Part shown: positions 7,389-15,546 of the stretch, one piece after another
How positions within the stretch are numbered: the first letter of the stretch is position 1
How the letters are laid out: each line of letters starts with the position of its first letter
Origin: an uncultured Saprospiraceae bacterium
GTDB taxonomy: Bacteria; Bacteroidota; Bacteroidia; Chitinophagales; Saprospiraceae
DNA length: 32,534 nt
Direction: 5' to 3'
NCBI GenBank assembly: GCA_938041325.1
Contig: CALIAG010000096.1
Location: forward strand, 1-32,534
Made by a program: the position numbers and the translations under genes
Notes under the pieces: generated by a model
Database searches by the model: none
Told to the model about the DNA's origin: nothing
What the model saw: only the letters and a program-made list of their open reading frames with translations

Positions 7389-8503
7389 CTCTTGTTTTTG
7401 GTCAACGATTCAAAGCAAGAATCATAATGCTTGGCTAAGTTACTCCAATCATATTTTGAAACAAAATTTTGGGAATGAGCATTTTGTCGGAGAAGACCAA
7501 TAGTAAGAATATTTGTTTTTAGAAGGGAATAAAACTCTTCTTCTGAAGAATAAAAATATTTATGAGCAGATTCTATAGGAACGTGCTCTGGGTAAGCCAA
7601 ACGTTTTGGTAAAATAGGATAGCAATTACAATAAATTGCTTCAACGACACTGCCGCCAAAAAAATCTTGAAAATTAGTAACGGGAAGGATATCTGCTGTC
7701 CATAAAAGATGCGCATACTCTTCGAAATTTTCGGTGAAACCAAAGTGAATAATTTCCTCTTTTAGCCTCTTCTCTGCTTCTTTGAATATGTCTGGACTGG
7801 TTTTAAAAGATTCGCCTAAAACGATCAATTGGAAAGCTATGTTTTCCTCTTTTAGTTTAAAAAGAGTATTGAAAAATAACGTTGGATTTTTATCATATTC
7901 CCAGCGGTGATTCCAAAGAATTGTAGGCAAGGTACCTTTAGAAGGACTGGTTTTGAAGGAATCAAATTTTGCTAAATCCATCCCTAAGTAAAGGACTTCA
8001 CTTTTGTTTTTAAGATTAGTAATCGACTCTTCATTTTTGTAATCAGGAAACTGATTTAGGAAATTTGGTAGTGCGTCAAGAAAAGAATTTTTGTGGTAAT
8101 TGGAATTAAAAAACAAAGCGTTAGAAGCCAGTGCGCTTGTATAATTAATAAAAGCATAGTGGTTATCTCTTTTTAATTTCACATCTGAATCAGTTGGAGA
8201 CCAAGGGTAAGTAATTTGGTTTTCATGAAAATAAATTGCGACTGGAATAGCCGCTGTTCTATCACGTGTCAAGGCCAAAAAAGTCGTCAAATCTAACATA
8301 TCAGAGACGAGTATAAAATCTGGACTAAAATCTTCTTTATTGAATTGGTTTGCTAAAGTGACTGCTGCTCCATGCATTCTCCATTTCCAATGCCGCCCAG
8401 GTAAAGAAAGAATATGAACTTCATGTTTGCTGAATTTTTGATATTCGAAACTCCACCTTTCATGGCTTCCGGTATAAAAGGGTTCTATCAGCAGAATTTT
8501 CAT
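7385..8503 (-). CDS. tRNA-queuosine alpha-mannosyltransferase-like glycosyltransferase (DUF3524/GTDC1 family)
   Basis: A 372-residue GT-B glycosyltransferase. The N-terminal half is of the DUF3524 type: LIEPFYTGSHERW near the start, LPGRHWKWRMHGAA (about 35-48), SDMLDL, YFHENQITYPW (about 91-101) and FNSNYHKNSF. The C-terminal half has the nucleotide-sugar part, with NHRWEYDKNP (about 198-207) and GGSVVEAIYCNCYPI. Known: the animal member GTDC1/QTMAN mannosylates queuosine in tRNA-Asp. Inference: this bacterial relative acts on queuosine tRNA or another acceptor. A tgt gene in the same window supports the tRNA reading but is not adjacent. The ATG at 8501-8503 is preferred over a TTG three codons upstream. 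It heads an operon with the hydrolase and PrsW genes. Confidence 0.75.
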   Translation of the reverse strand: MKILLIEPFYTGSHERWSFEYQKFSKHEVHILSLPGRHWKWRMHGAAVTLANQFNKEDFSPDFILVSDMLDLTTFLALTRDRTAAIPVAIYFHENQITYPWSPTDSDVKLKRDNHYAFINYTSALASNALFFNSNYHKNSFLDALPNFLNQFPDYKNEESITNLKNKSEVLYLGMDLAKFDSFKTSPSKGTLPTILWNHRWEYDKNPTLFFNTLFKLKEENIAFQLIVLGESFKTSPDIFKEAEKRLKEEIIHFGFTENFEEYAHLLWTADILPVTNFQDFFGGSVVEAIYCNCYPILPKRLAYPEHVPIESAHKYFYSSEEEFYSLLKTNILTIGLLRQNAHSQNFVSKYDWSNLAKHYDSCFESLTKNKR

Positions 8504-8611
8504 CAAGTGCAAAATATTAAAAAAAAAGCAAATAGATCGAGGCTATATTCTCGGATTTTATATCTTTACAATAGGTGGAGAATAGATGAAGAAACATAGA
8601 ACTTTGCATTG

Positions 8612-9850
8612 ATGAATGAAAAATCCTCTCTAGAGAATTTATCACCCAACCAAAAAGCGGTTAAACGGTTATTGAAAAATAAGCCTGCCGTACTTGGAAT
8701 ATTTATCATTGCTTTAGCGGTGTTTCTATCTATTTTTGGATATCTGATAATTCCGGATTCGAGCCCAAACGCAGACGATCAAATTACGGAAGTCCAATTA
8801 AATCCGCCGGGGCTAGAAGTAAAACTCCTTAAAATTAGAAAGAATAGGGAATTCGAAGAAACCAGTTTTATTAAAAATTTGGTTTATGGAAAACCAAACG
8901 TTTTCAAATCGATTCCTATAAATAAATATGAATTTTTCGGAGATTCAATACGAATAGAAAAATTCGCAGGAAAAGACCCAGAAACTGGTTCACTTCTTAA
9001 AGGGCGTACAAATCGCTTTCATATAGCTGATATTGCCTACGCCTTGCATTATGACCAACCCAAACAAGCTTCCGCACCAACGGAAATGGTTTGGAAAGAT
9101 TTAAACGGAAAACTACATAACATTCAAAGGGAGGTTCTTCAAAAGAATATTGAAGAAGACAATATCGTGTCAAAGAAATTTTGGCTAGGGACAGACCGAT
9201 TTGGACGCTGTCTACTAAGTAGGCTAATTTTAGGAATTAGAATTTCTTTGTTTGTTGGATTAATAGCGGTTGCAATCTCTTTAACCATCGGAATATTTTT
9301 AGGTTCGATTGCAGGTTATTATGGTGGAAAAACGGATGATTTAATCATGTTGTTGATCAATACAGTTTGGTCAATTCCCACCTTGCTCTTGGTCTTTGCA
9401 ATAGTGTTGGCCTTAGGGAAAGGGATTGAAAATATATTTATAGCAGTGGGCTTGACGATGTGGGTAGATGTAGCGAGAATTGTACGTGGTCAGGTAATGG
9501 CCTTTAAAAAAATACAGTTTGTAGAAGCTGCCCAATCCATGGGTTTTAAATCATGGAGAATTATAAGTAAGCACATTTTGCCTAACATTCTGGGACCTGT
9601 GATGGTTATTGCTGCTGCCAATTTTGCAACGGCGATATTAGTAGAAGCGGGATTAAGTTATTTGGGTTTTGGAATAGAACCTCCGCAACCTTCCCTAGGT
9701 ACCATGCTTAATGAAAACTATGGATATGCAATTAGTGGAGATCCATTTGTAGCATTATTTCCTGCATTAGCAGTCATGTTTATGGTATTGGCCTTTAATT
9801 TGGTGGGTAATGGCCTAAGAGATGCCTTAGATGTCAAACAAAATCAGTAA
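8612..9850 (+). CDS. ABC transporter permease, OppC/DppC type, with a large periplasmic insert
   Basis: A 412-residue inner-membrane permease. It begins with an OppC-like cytoplasmic lead (NQKAVKRLLKNKPAVLG) and a first membrane helix. About 150 residues predicted to be periplasmic follow, and then the binding-protein-dependent transport domain with five or so helices. The EAA loop that contacts the ATPase is clear (VEAAQSMGFKSWRIISKHILPN). LGTDRFGRC just before the core is typical of the DppC/OppC branch. The ~150-residue insert is longer than in E. coli DppC. No DppB-like permease, binding protein or ATPase is in the window, so partners must lie elsewhere. ATG at 8612 is used; a TTG precedes it directly. 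Confidence 0.85.
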   Translation: MNEKSSLENLSPNQKAVKRLLKNKPAVLGIFIIALAVFLSIFGYLIIPDSSPNADDQITEVQLNPPGLEVKLLKIRKNREFEETSFIKNLVYGKPNVFKSIPINKYEFFGDSIRIEKFAGKDPETGSLLKGRTNRFHIADIAYALHYDQPKQASAPTEMVWKDLNGKLHNIQREVLQKNIEEDNIVSKKFWLGTDRFGRCLLSRLILGIRISLFVGLIAVAISLTIGIFLGSIAGYYGGKTDDLIMLLINTVWSIPTLLLVFAIVLALGKGIENIFIAVGLTMWVDVARIVRGQVMAFKKIQFVEAAQSMGFKSWRIISKHILPNILGPVMVIAAANFATAILVEAGLSYLGFGIEPPQPSLGTMLNENYGYAISGDPFVALFPALAVMFMVLAFNLVGNGLRDALDVKQNQ

Positions 9851-9892
9851 CAATCACGTAATACAAATAGAAACAGTTATTTTAGATTTATA

Positions 9893-11143
9893 ATGTCAGA
9901 GTTTTCAGAAATAAAAAAAGGATTATCGAATATGGACTTGCTTGAACGCGAGTTGAACCTGAAACAACTTCAGATAAATAGACTATTGACCATTACGCAA
10001 GCGATTAACAATAACGTCTCTGCGGAAGGGTTGTATTCTATGTACAATTCTTTTCTAAGTTGGGAAATGGGTGTAAGAAAAATGGCTTTGTATGTCTTAC
10101 AAGATAATGAGTGGAATTGTACTTCTCATATCGGAATAGACGAAGCTTTGATAGAACGAGATATCACTGAAAAACTGACTAAGTACCAAAGATTAAAAAA
10201 CCTCGATGATGAAAATGACGATCCACTGATTAGTCAGTTTGATATCGTTGTACCTGTACTTCATAAAGATACCGCCATTGCTTATACATTCATTGGAGGC
10301 TTTGCAGAAGATGAAGACATGTACAACAAAGTTCAATTCATCACAACGATCACAAATATCATAGCGGTTGCTATTGAAAATAAACGCTTATTCAAAAAGC
10401 AAATAGAACAAGAACGGATAAAAAGAGATATTGAGTTGGCAAGCGAAATGCAACAACTTTTCATTCCTTCTGATTTGCCGAAAGGAGATGATTATCAATT
10501 GGCGAGTATCTACAAACCACACTATAGCGTTGGTGGTGATTATTTTGATTTCATTGAATTTGACTCGGATAAATTTGCTTTCTGTATTGCGGATATTTCC
10601 GGCAAAGGGGTTGGAGCAGCATTGCTCATGGCGAACTTTCAGGCCAATTTTCATTCTTTGATTAACCAAGAATCAAAGTTGGATGATTTTATAAGAGCAT
10701 TGAATTTATCTCTGTTTAGAATTACTGGTGGCGATAAATTTCTTACTTTTTTCGTAGCTGAGTTTGATAAAAAAACAAGGATGCTCCGATATGTAAACTG
10801 TGGACACAACCCACCTTTTGCAGTAATGAAATCTTTAGAATACCGTTTGGATAAAGGGACAACCATTCTGGGTAGTTTCTTAAAAATGCCTGAAATAGAA
10901 GTTGGGGAATTGCATTTGCCAGAGGAAGCTTTGATCCTCACTTATACAGATGGTCTGACGGATATTAAGAACGAGCAAAACCAATTCTTGTCAGATGATA
11001 TGCTTTCTGCATTCATGGCCAACAACAGCGGTTTGTCTGCTGATGCGTTCAATGATAAGCTAATGGAACAGATTGAAAGGTTTAAAGGAAAACAAAATTA
11101 TCCTGATGACTTTACGGTTCTTACCTGCAAAATATTCTCCTAA
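9893..11143 (+). CDS. SpoIIE/RsbU-family PP2C serine phosphatase with GAF-like sensor domain
   Basis: A 416-residue cytoplasmic protein. Residues 1-30 are a short coiled-coil-like lead, and about 30-165 look like a GAF-type sensor. A helical linker (about 165-190, QIEQERIKRDIELASEMQQ) leads to a SpoIIE-type phosphatase domain (about 195-416). The metal-binding acidic residues are present: D216 in GGDYFDF, D234 in ADISGKG, D353 in YTDGLTD and D405/D406 in YPDDFTVL. GHNPP is also typical. Such enzymes usually dephosphorylate anti-sigma-factor antagonists in partner-switching systems. No STAS antagonist or HPK-type anti-sigma kinase gene is next to it, so its target cannot be placed. Confidence 0.9.
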   Translation: MSEFSEIKKGLSNMDLLERELNLKQLQINRLLTITQAINNNVSAEGLYSMYNSFLSWEMGVRKMALYVLQDNEWNCTSHIGIDEALIERDITEKLTKYQRLKNLDDENDDPLISQFDIVVPVLHKDTAIAYTFIGGFAEDEDMYNKVQFITTITNIIAVAIENKRLFKKQIEQERIKRDIELASEMQQLFIPSDLPKGDDYQLASIYKPHYSVGGDYFDFIEFDSDKFAFCIADISGKGVGAALLMANFQANFHSLINQESKLDDFIRALNLSLFRITGGDKFLTFFVAEFDKKTRMLRYVNCGHNPPFAVMKSLEYRLDKGTTILGSFLKMPEIEVGELHLPEEALILTYTDGLTDIKNEQNQFLSDDMLSAFMANNSGLSADAFNDKLMEQIERFKGKQNYPDDFTVLTCKIFS

Positions 11144-11291
11144 AAAATTATTTAATCAGAAATTATTGGACCTTGGTCTAGAATCCTATCATAGTTTTTT
11201 AAACCTTGTTATCTTTTCATTCGTTAATAAAGAGAAGGGTTAACCACGAAATAGTACAGACTTTCACAACAAGAAAGTACGTTTTAGAAAT

Positions 11292-12131
11292 ATGAAAAAT
11301 AAGAATATAGCGGCAATATTATCTTTTTTCTTGGGCTTGTTTGGGGTCCATCGATTTTATTTAGGCCAAGTAGGTTTAGGATTTTTATATCTCATTCTTT
11401 TTTGGACAGGGATAAGTACGATTTTAAGTTTGGTAGATGCTGTTGTTTTTTTGACCATGGACGAAGATGTTTTTGATTTAAAATACAACAAACGGTTTTT
11501 GGATAGAGGGTTTAGAAGGGATTATAAAAGATACGATACTGATTTTGATCGAGAAGAAAATCGATTTGACAGAAGAAGAAATCGAAGAAGAGAAAGAGAG
11601 CCACGACGTGAACAACCTGAACCCAGACCTAATCGAACAAGACGTCAAAGTTCAGCAGCTCGCCCACAAGCACCAAGACCAGTAAGGAAGAAAACGAATC
11701 CTTACAAAATGAGTGGAATTCAAAAATACAAGGATTATGACTTTGACGATGCAATACTTGATTTTAAAAAGGCATTGCAAATAGACGACAAAGACAAAGC
11801 AGTTCATTTTAATATAGCTTGCGCTTATTCTTTGACAGAACAAAAAGAAGAAGCTTTCCAACATTTAGATGCAGCCGTTGCAAATGGCTTTGTAGATTTT
11901 GAAAGAATAAAAAATCATGATGCGCTTGCCTACTTAAGAATTCAAGACGAATACGAAACGTTTGTTCAAAATGGGTTTAGACTTCTAGCGATTAAAGATC
12001 AGGTCCAGCAAACTCAGGCTGTACCGAAAACAGATCTCCTTGAACAGCTAAAACAGTTGGGCGAATTGCGAGAAAGAGGCTTGTTGACTCAGGATGAATT
12101 TACCATTCAAAAGAAAAAACTATTGGGTTAA
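11292..12131 (+). CDS. TM2-domain protein with TPR-like and SHOCT domains
   Basis: A 279-residue membrane protein. A TM2 domain comes first (residues 1-60: two helices around GLFGVHRFYLGQ). Next is a very basic, Arg-rich linker (about 75-135), then a TPR-like helical region (about 140-225, with HFNIACAYSLTE and IKNHDALAYLRIQDE). A SHOCT-like C-terminal helix pair ends it (LLEQLKQLGELRERGLLT, about 248-279). TM2 modules are anchors of unclear function, and SHOCT motifs are short C-terminal interaction or oligomerisation elements. The Arg-rich linker could bind nucleic acid or acidic lipids. The next gene encodes a close paralogue with a different N-terminus. Confidence 0.8.
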   Translation: MKNKNIAAILSFFLGLFGVHRFYLGQVGLGFLYLILFWTGISTILSLVDAVVFLTMDEDVFDLKYNKRFLDRGFRRDYKRYDTDFDREENRFDRRRNRRREREPRREQPEPRPNRTRRQSSAARPQAPRPVRKKTNPYKMSGIQKYKDYDFDDAILDFKKALQIDDKDKAVHFNIACAYSLTEQKEEAFQHLDAAVANGFVDFERIKNHDALAYLRIQDEYETFVQNGFRLLAIKDQVQQTQAVPKTDLLEQLKQLGELRERGLLTQDEFTIQKKKLLG

Positions 12132-12433
12132 CTTTGTAAATAAAGTTAAAAAACCTAGTTTAACCTCTGTACAGCCTTATTTGATATTGAAGTTGTATAA
12201 AAATAGATAGATGAATTAATTGTAATCCATTGATTTGGCCAGCCCGTCCGCTTTCGCGGGTCCCTCATTTGCTGCATTATCATGCAGCACCCTGTGGGAT
12301 CATTCGGTCCTAGCTAATTTTGTTTTCCATAGCTTTGGCTATGCAAAAAAAATGGAGCTTCGACTTGAATATCAAGCATCTACAATTAATTTCAACCTCC
12401 ATTTTTGAACAACTTCACTGATATATTTTCAAA
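12132..12433. other. intergenic region with stacked short hairpins
   Basis: The gap between the two SHOCT paralogues is more GC-rich in its middle (12240-12345) than the flanking spacers. It holds a perfect 8-bp hairpin, TGCTGCAT/ATGCAGCA (12270-12289), and a perfect 6-bp hairpin, CATAGC/GCTATG (12328-12343). A third, around CCGC..GCGG, lies near 12249-12259. None has a proper T-run, so they are not obvious terminators. No coding frame is supported. The layout resembles the gap at 20277-20468. Confidence 0.5.
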
Positions 12434-13165
12434 ATGAACTTTGATTCTAAAAATATTCCTTTTCTTTTCTTCCTGTTTTTCGTCATGGTAGCAATTTTCG
12501 AAGTACCTGTCGGTGCATTTATTGCAGCGGCTGTAATCTTCACGATTGCCCGAAATATGATGGGGAAATCCGGAAACCCTCGTAACCCAAGAGATGGTGG
12601 ACCAAGAAATTCAAGGCGTCAACAAAGAAGAGAGCGCCGATATGATACTAGAGAATATCAAAAACCAACTACTGCGCCACCACGGACAAGACCGGTAAGA
12701 AGACCTCAATCAACCATACCTAAAAAGAATCCTTTTAAAACTAGCGGCTTAAAAAAATTCAAAGAATTCGAATACAACGAAGCCATTGAAGATTTTGTAA
12801 AAGCACTTCAGATAGATGATTCTGATATAGCCACACATTTTAATATTGCCTGTGCTTATTCTTTGACCGAAAACAAAGAGAAAGCATTTTATCATTTGGA
12901 CCGAGCGGTAAGTATGGGTTTCAAGGATACCGAGCGCATTAAGAACCATGACGCTTTGGCTTATTTAAGAATACAAGATGAATTTGAAGCGTTTGAAAAT
13001 AACGGCTACAGAACACCAGGTGATTCACCTTTGAAAAAGGATGAAGAACTATTGACCAATAATCCTGATTTATTGGAACAGCTCAAGCAATTGGGTGAGT
13101 TGCGTGAAAAAGGTCTTTTGACGAATGCTGAATTTGAAATTCAAAAGAAAAAACTGCTGCGGTAG
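12434..13165 (+). CDS. membrane-anchored TPR-like/SHOCT protein, paralogue of the preceding gene
   Basis: A 243-residue protein. It has one hydrophobic anchor near the N-terminus (about 8-42), a basic Arg/Pro-rich linker (about 45-98), a TPR-like region (about 100-190) and a SHOCT-like tail (DLLEQLKQLGELREKGLLT). From the linker end onward it is very close to the gene at 11292-12131. HFNIACAYSLTE is identical, as are the 15 residues IKNHDALAYLRIQDE and the end EFxIQKKKLL. The N-terminus is not TM2 but a different hydrophobic segment. A tandem duplication with exchange of the membrane anchor explains this best. Function unknown. Confidence 0.78.
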   Translation: MNFDSKNIPFLFFLFFVMVAIFEVPVGAFIAAAVIFTIARNMMGKSGNPRNPRDGGPRNSRRQQRRERRYDTREYQKPTTAPPRTRPVRRPQSTIPKKNPFKTSGLKKFKEFEYNEAIEDFVKALQIDDSDIATHFNIACAYSLTENKEKAFYHLDRAVSMGFKDTERIKNHDALAYLRIQDEFEAFENNGYRTPGDSPLKKDEELLTNNPDLLEQLKQLGELREKGLLTNAEFEIQKKKLLR

Positions 13166-13344
13166 TCAATAAATCCGCTTTCCTGTTAAATACTAGAAGA
13201 TACTGCCCTTAAAACTCTAAATGGCCTGAAAATAACCTTTTTGGCACCATGCTTGAATTTTATTTGAGAAATTAGTCCAATTGGTAAACGATCTGCATCA
13301 AATTTTCGTTTAATCACCTACAAGCAAACATACGTTAGAAATTT

Positions 13345-14004
13345 ATGATCGCAAGCAATTTATTATCCCACACTCTAGTTCCTCTTCGAACCTCTGATTC
13401 GGGGAAGGAAGCATTAAGCATCATGTCTGATTTTTACATCAAGCATTTGCCGATTGTGAATAATAAAGAATTGCTTGGTGTTATCTCTGAAGATGACATT
13501 CTAAACTATGACGTAGAAGAGGCGATTGGATCTTATCAGCTTTCCCTAAGAAGACCCTACGTTAGGGAGAAAGACCACATTTATGATGTTCTGCGTTTGA
13601 TCAGTGAAGAAAACTTGACGGTTATTCCTGTTGTCGATGTTGAAAACAATTACCTAGGCTTAATTAGCCAAGAAGACTTGATTCGCTTTTTTGCAAACAT
13701 AGGCTCGTTTACAGAACCCGGAAGTATAATCGTTTTTGAAATGAGCAAAAGGGATTATTCCTTGACGGAAATTGCAAGGATCGTTGAAAGTGAAGAAGCG
13801 CAAGTGCTCAGTTCTTTCATAACATCCAGCTTAAACAGCGCAAGAATTGATGTAACCATCAAAATAAACCGCCAAGATATTCAACGGATAATTGCTTCAT
13901 TCGAACGATATGAATACCAAATCAAGGCATCTTTCCAAGAAACAGATTTTTTCGATTCATTGAAAGAACGTTACGATTCGCTAATGGCTTATTTGAACGT
14001 ATAA
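13345..14004 (+). CDS. CBS-domain protein with C-terminal ACT-like region
   Basis: A 219-residue cytoplasmic protein with two CBS motifs (about residues 5-60 and 72-120; LGVISEDDILNY and LGLISQEDLIRF mark their ends). A C-terminal region of about 90 residues follows, with an ACT-like strand-helix pattern (SIIVFEMSKRDYSLTEIARIVE...). CBS pairs normally bind adenosine nucleotides and ACT regions bind small ligands, so a sensor role is likely. A gene of this type commonly sits beside NAD kinase in Bacteroidota. Here an outer-membrane protein gene stands between the two. The ligand is not known. Confidence 0.82.
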   Translation: MIASNLLSHTLVPLRTSDSGKEALSIMSDFYIKHLPIVNNKELLGVISEDDILNYDVEEAIGSYQLSLRRPYVREKDHIYDVLRLISEENLTVIPVVDVENNYLGLISQEDLIRFFANIGSFTEPGSIIVFEMSKRDYSLTEIARIVESEEAQVLSSFITSSLNSARIDVTIKINRQDIQRIIASFERYEYQIKASFQETDFFDSLKERYDSLMAYLNV

Positions 14005-14080
14005 AATCCACCTCTTTCTTTTCTTCTCATCGAATCAAATCAAATCAAAAATAGTTCTATTTTGTGTTGTTAATAAATGC

Positions 14081-14107
14081 TTATAAGCTTTCGTTAAAGC
14101 TTTATAA
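14081..14107. other. inverted repeat upstream of the outer-membrane protein gene
   Basis: TTATAAGCTTT (14081-14091) and AAAGCTTTATAA (14096-14107) pair almost perfectly around a CGTT loop, ending 11 bases before the start codon at 14119. It could be a protein-binding palindrome or a 5' leader hairpin. There is no T-run of terminator type. Confidence 0.45.
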
Positions 14108-14118
14108 TATCATTATAA

Positions 14119-15546
14119 ATGACGTTGAATAGTTTCAACACTTGCGAAAAGTGTTTCCTTAAAATCTTACTTTTTTTGTTTTTGTGCATCCCCGTTTTTG
14201 GGTTTGCACAATCTGCACCAATATTGGTAAAATCGATTACCATTGAAGGAAATAAGCGTACTAAAGAAGCGATTGTCTTAAGAGAAATGGATTTTGGAGT
14301 AGGCGATACCATTCCTTTTAACGATTTAGGCCCGCGCTTAGAAAAAAACAAACTTCTGATTCTGAATTCTGGACTGTTCACGATAGTGAAAATGAATGTA
14401 AAAGACTGGTCAGGAGACAATCATATTGGAATACAAATAGAAGTGCAAGAGCAATGGTATTTGTACCCTTATCCAATTTTTGAATTAGCAGATCGGAATT
14501 TCAATGTTTGGTGGCAAGAACAAAACCGAGCTTTAAATAGGATAAATTTGGGGCTCAGGGTCAGCCACCTAAATCTTACTGGCCGAAGTGACCAACTTAA
14601 AATAACAACTCAATTTGGCTATACTCAAAAGTATGAAGTAGATTATACTTTACCCTATTTTAATAAAAAGCAGAACCTTGGATTCAATGTAAATGCCTTC
14701 TTTTCAGGAAACAGAGAGGTCAATTATCAAACACAACAAAACAAATTTGTTTTTTATAGAGGGGATGAGTTTCAAAGAAAAACCACTCGTTTTAGAGCAG
14801 GTTTACTCTATCGACCAGGGATTTATTTTTACAATAGATTTGATATAGAATTCCATCAGAATATTTCCACAGATACGGTTGCTACAATTTTGAATCCTGA
14901 CTACTTTTTAAATGGAAAAACAGATCAACGATTCTTTGCCTTGCAATATAGTTTTGCAATTGATTACCGGAATATACGTCCATACCCAACTGCTGGTTAT
15001 TTTTGGCAAACCACTTTAAGGAAAGAAGGTGTTGGCTTGTTTGGAGATTTAAATAATTTAAAATTAAGTACAACATATGCCCAGTACGTTCCACTACGAA
15101 AAAAGTGGAATTTAGAACTTATTTTGAAAGGACGCGTATTTCTACAGAGACAACAGCAACCCTATTATAATAGCAGAGCTTTAGGTTTTCAACCTGATTT
15201 CTTAAGAGGCCATGAGTTGTATGTTGTGGATGGGATGGATTTCGGAATTGGACAGACGAGTATCCGATATGAATTATTTAATAAAAATATCAGCCTAGAG
15301 CGTTTCATGCCGCTCAAACAATTAAAAGTAATGCCCTTAAAGATTTATTTAGCGCTCAACAATGATGTAGGAATTGTAAATGATCCACATTATGCAACTG
15401 GGAATTCTTTCAGTAATAAGGTATTATGGGGAGGAGGAATAGGAATTGATATAGTGGCTTATTATGACAAGGTTATTCAAATACAGTATAGTTTTAATCA
15501 ATTGTGGGAAAATGGTTTATTTTTACACCACAAGTTCACATTCTAA
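14119..15546 (+). CDS. BamA/TamA-like outer-membrane protein with one POTRA domain
   Basis: A 475-residue exported protein. It has an N-terminal signal region (hydrophobic 14-30, cleavage near FAQSAP). One POTRA-like domain follows (about 35-108: LVKSITIEGNKRTKEAIVLREM, then LILNSGLFTIVKMNV). The rest is rich in alternating aromatic strands typical of a 16-strand barrel, ending in a strand that closes on phenylalanine (HHKFTF), the classic outer-membrane assembly signal. With only one POTRA it is not the main BamA, which has five. It is closer to the short Omp85-like proteins common in Bacteroidota. Its stop codon shares one base with the start of NAD kinase. Confidence 0.8.
   Translation: MTLNSFNTCEKCFLKILLFLFLCIPVFGFAQSAPILVKSITIEGNKRTKEAIVLREMDFGVGDTIPFNDLGPRLEKNKLLILNSGLFTIVKMNVKDWSGDNHIGIQIEVQEQWYLYPYPIFELADRNFNVWWQEQNRALNRINLGLRVSHLNLTGRSDQLKITTQFGYTQKYEVDYTLPYFNKKQNLGFNVNAFFSGNREVNYQTQQNKFVFYRGDEFQRKTTRFRAGLLYRPGIYFYNRFDIEFHQNISTDTVATILNPDYFLNGKTDQRFFALQYSFAIDYRNIRPYPTAGYFWQTTLRKEGVGLFGDLNNLKLSTTYAQYVPLRKKWNLELILKGRVFLQRQQQPYYNSRALGFQPDFLRGHELYVVDGMDFGIGQTSIRYELFNKNISLERFMPLKQLKVMPLKIYLALNNDVGIVNDPHYATGNSFSNKVLWGGGIGIDIVAYYDKVIQIQYSFNQLWENGLFLHHKFTF

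Noticed and set aside
12241-12345. Possible tRNA or small structured RNA gene
   Set aside because: The hairpins do not form a cloverleaf and there is no T-arm GTTCRA motif. It is kept only as a structured spacer.
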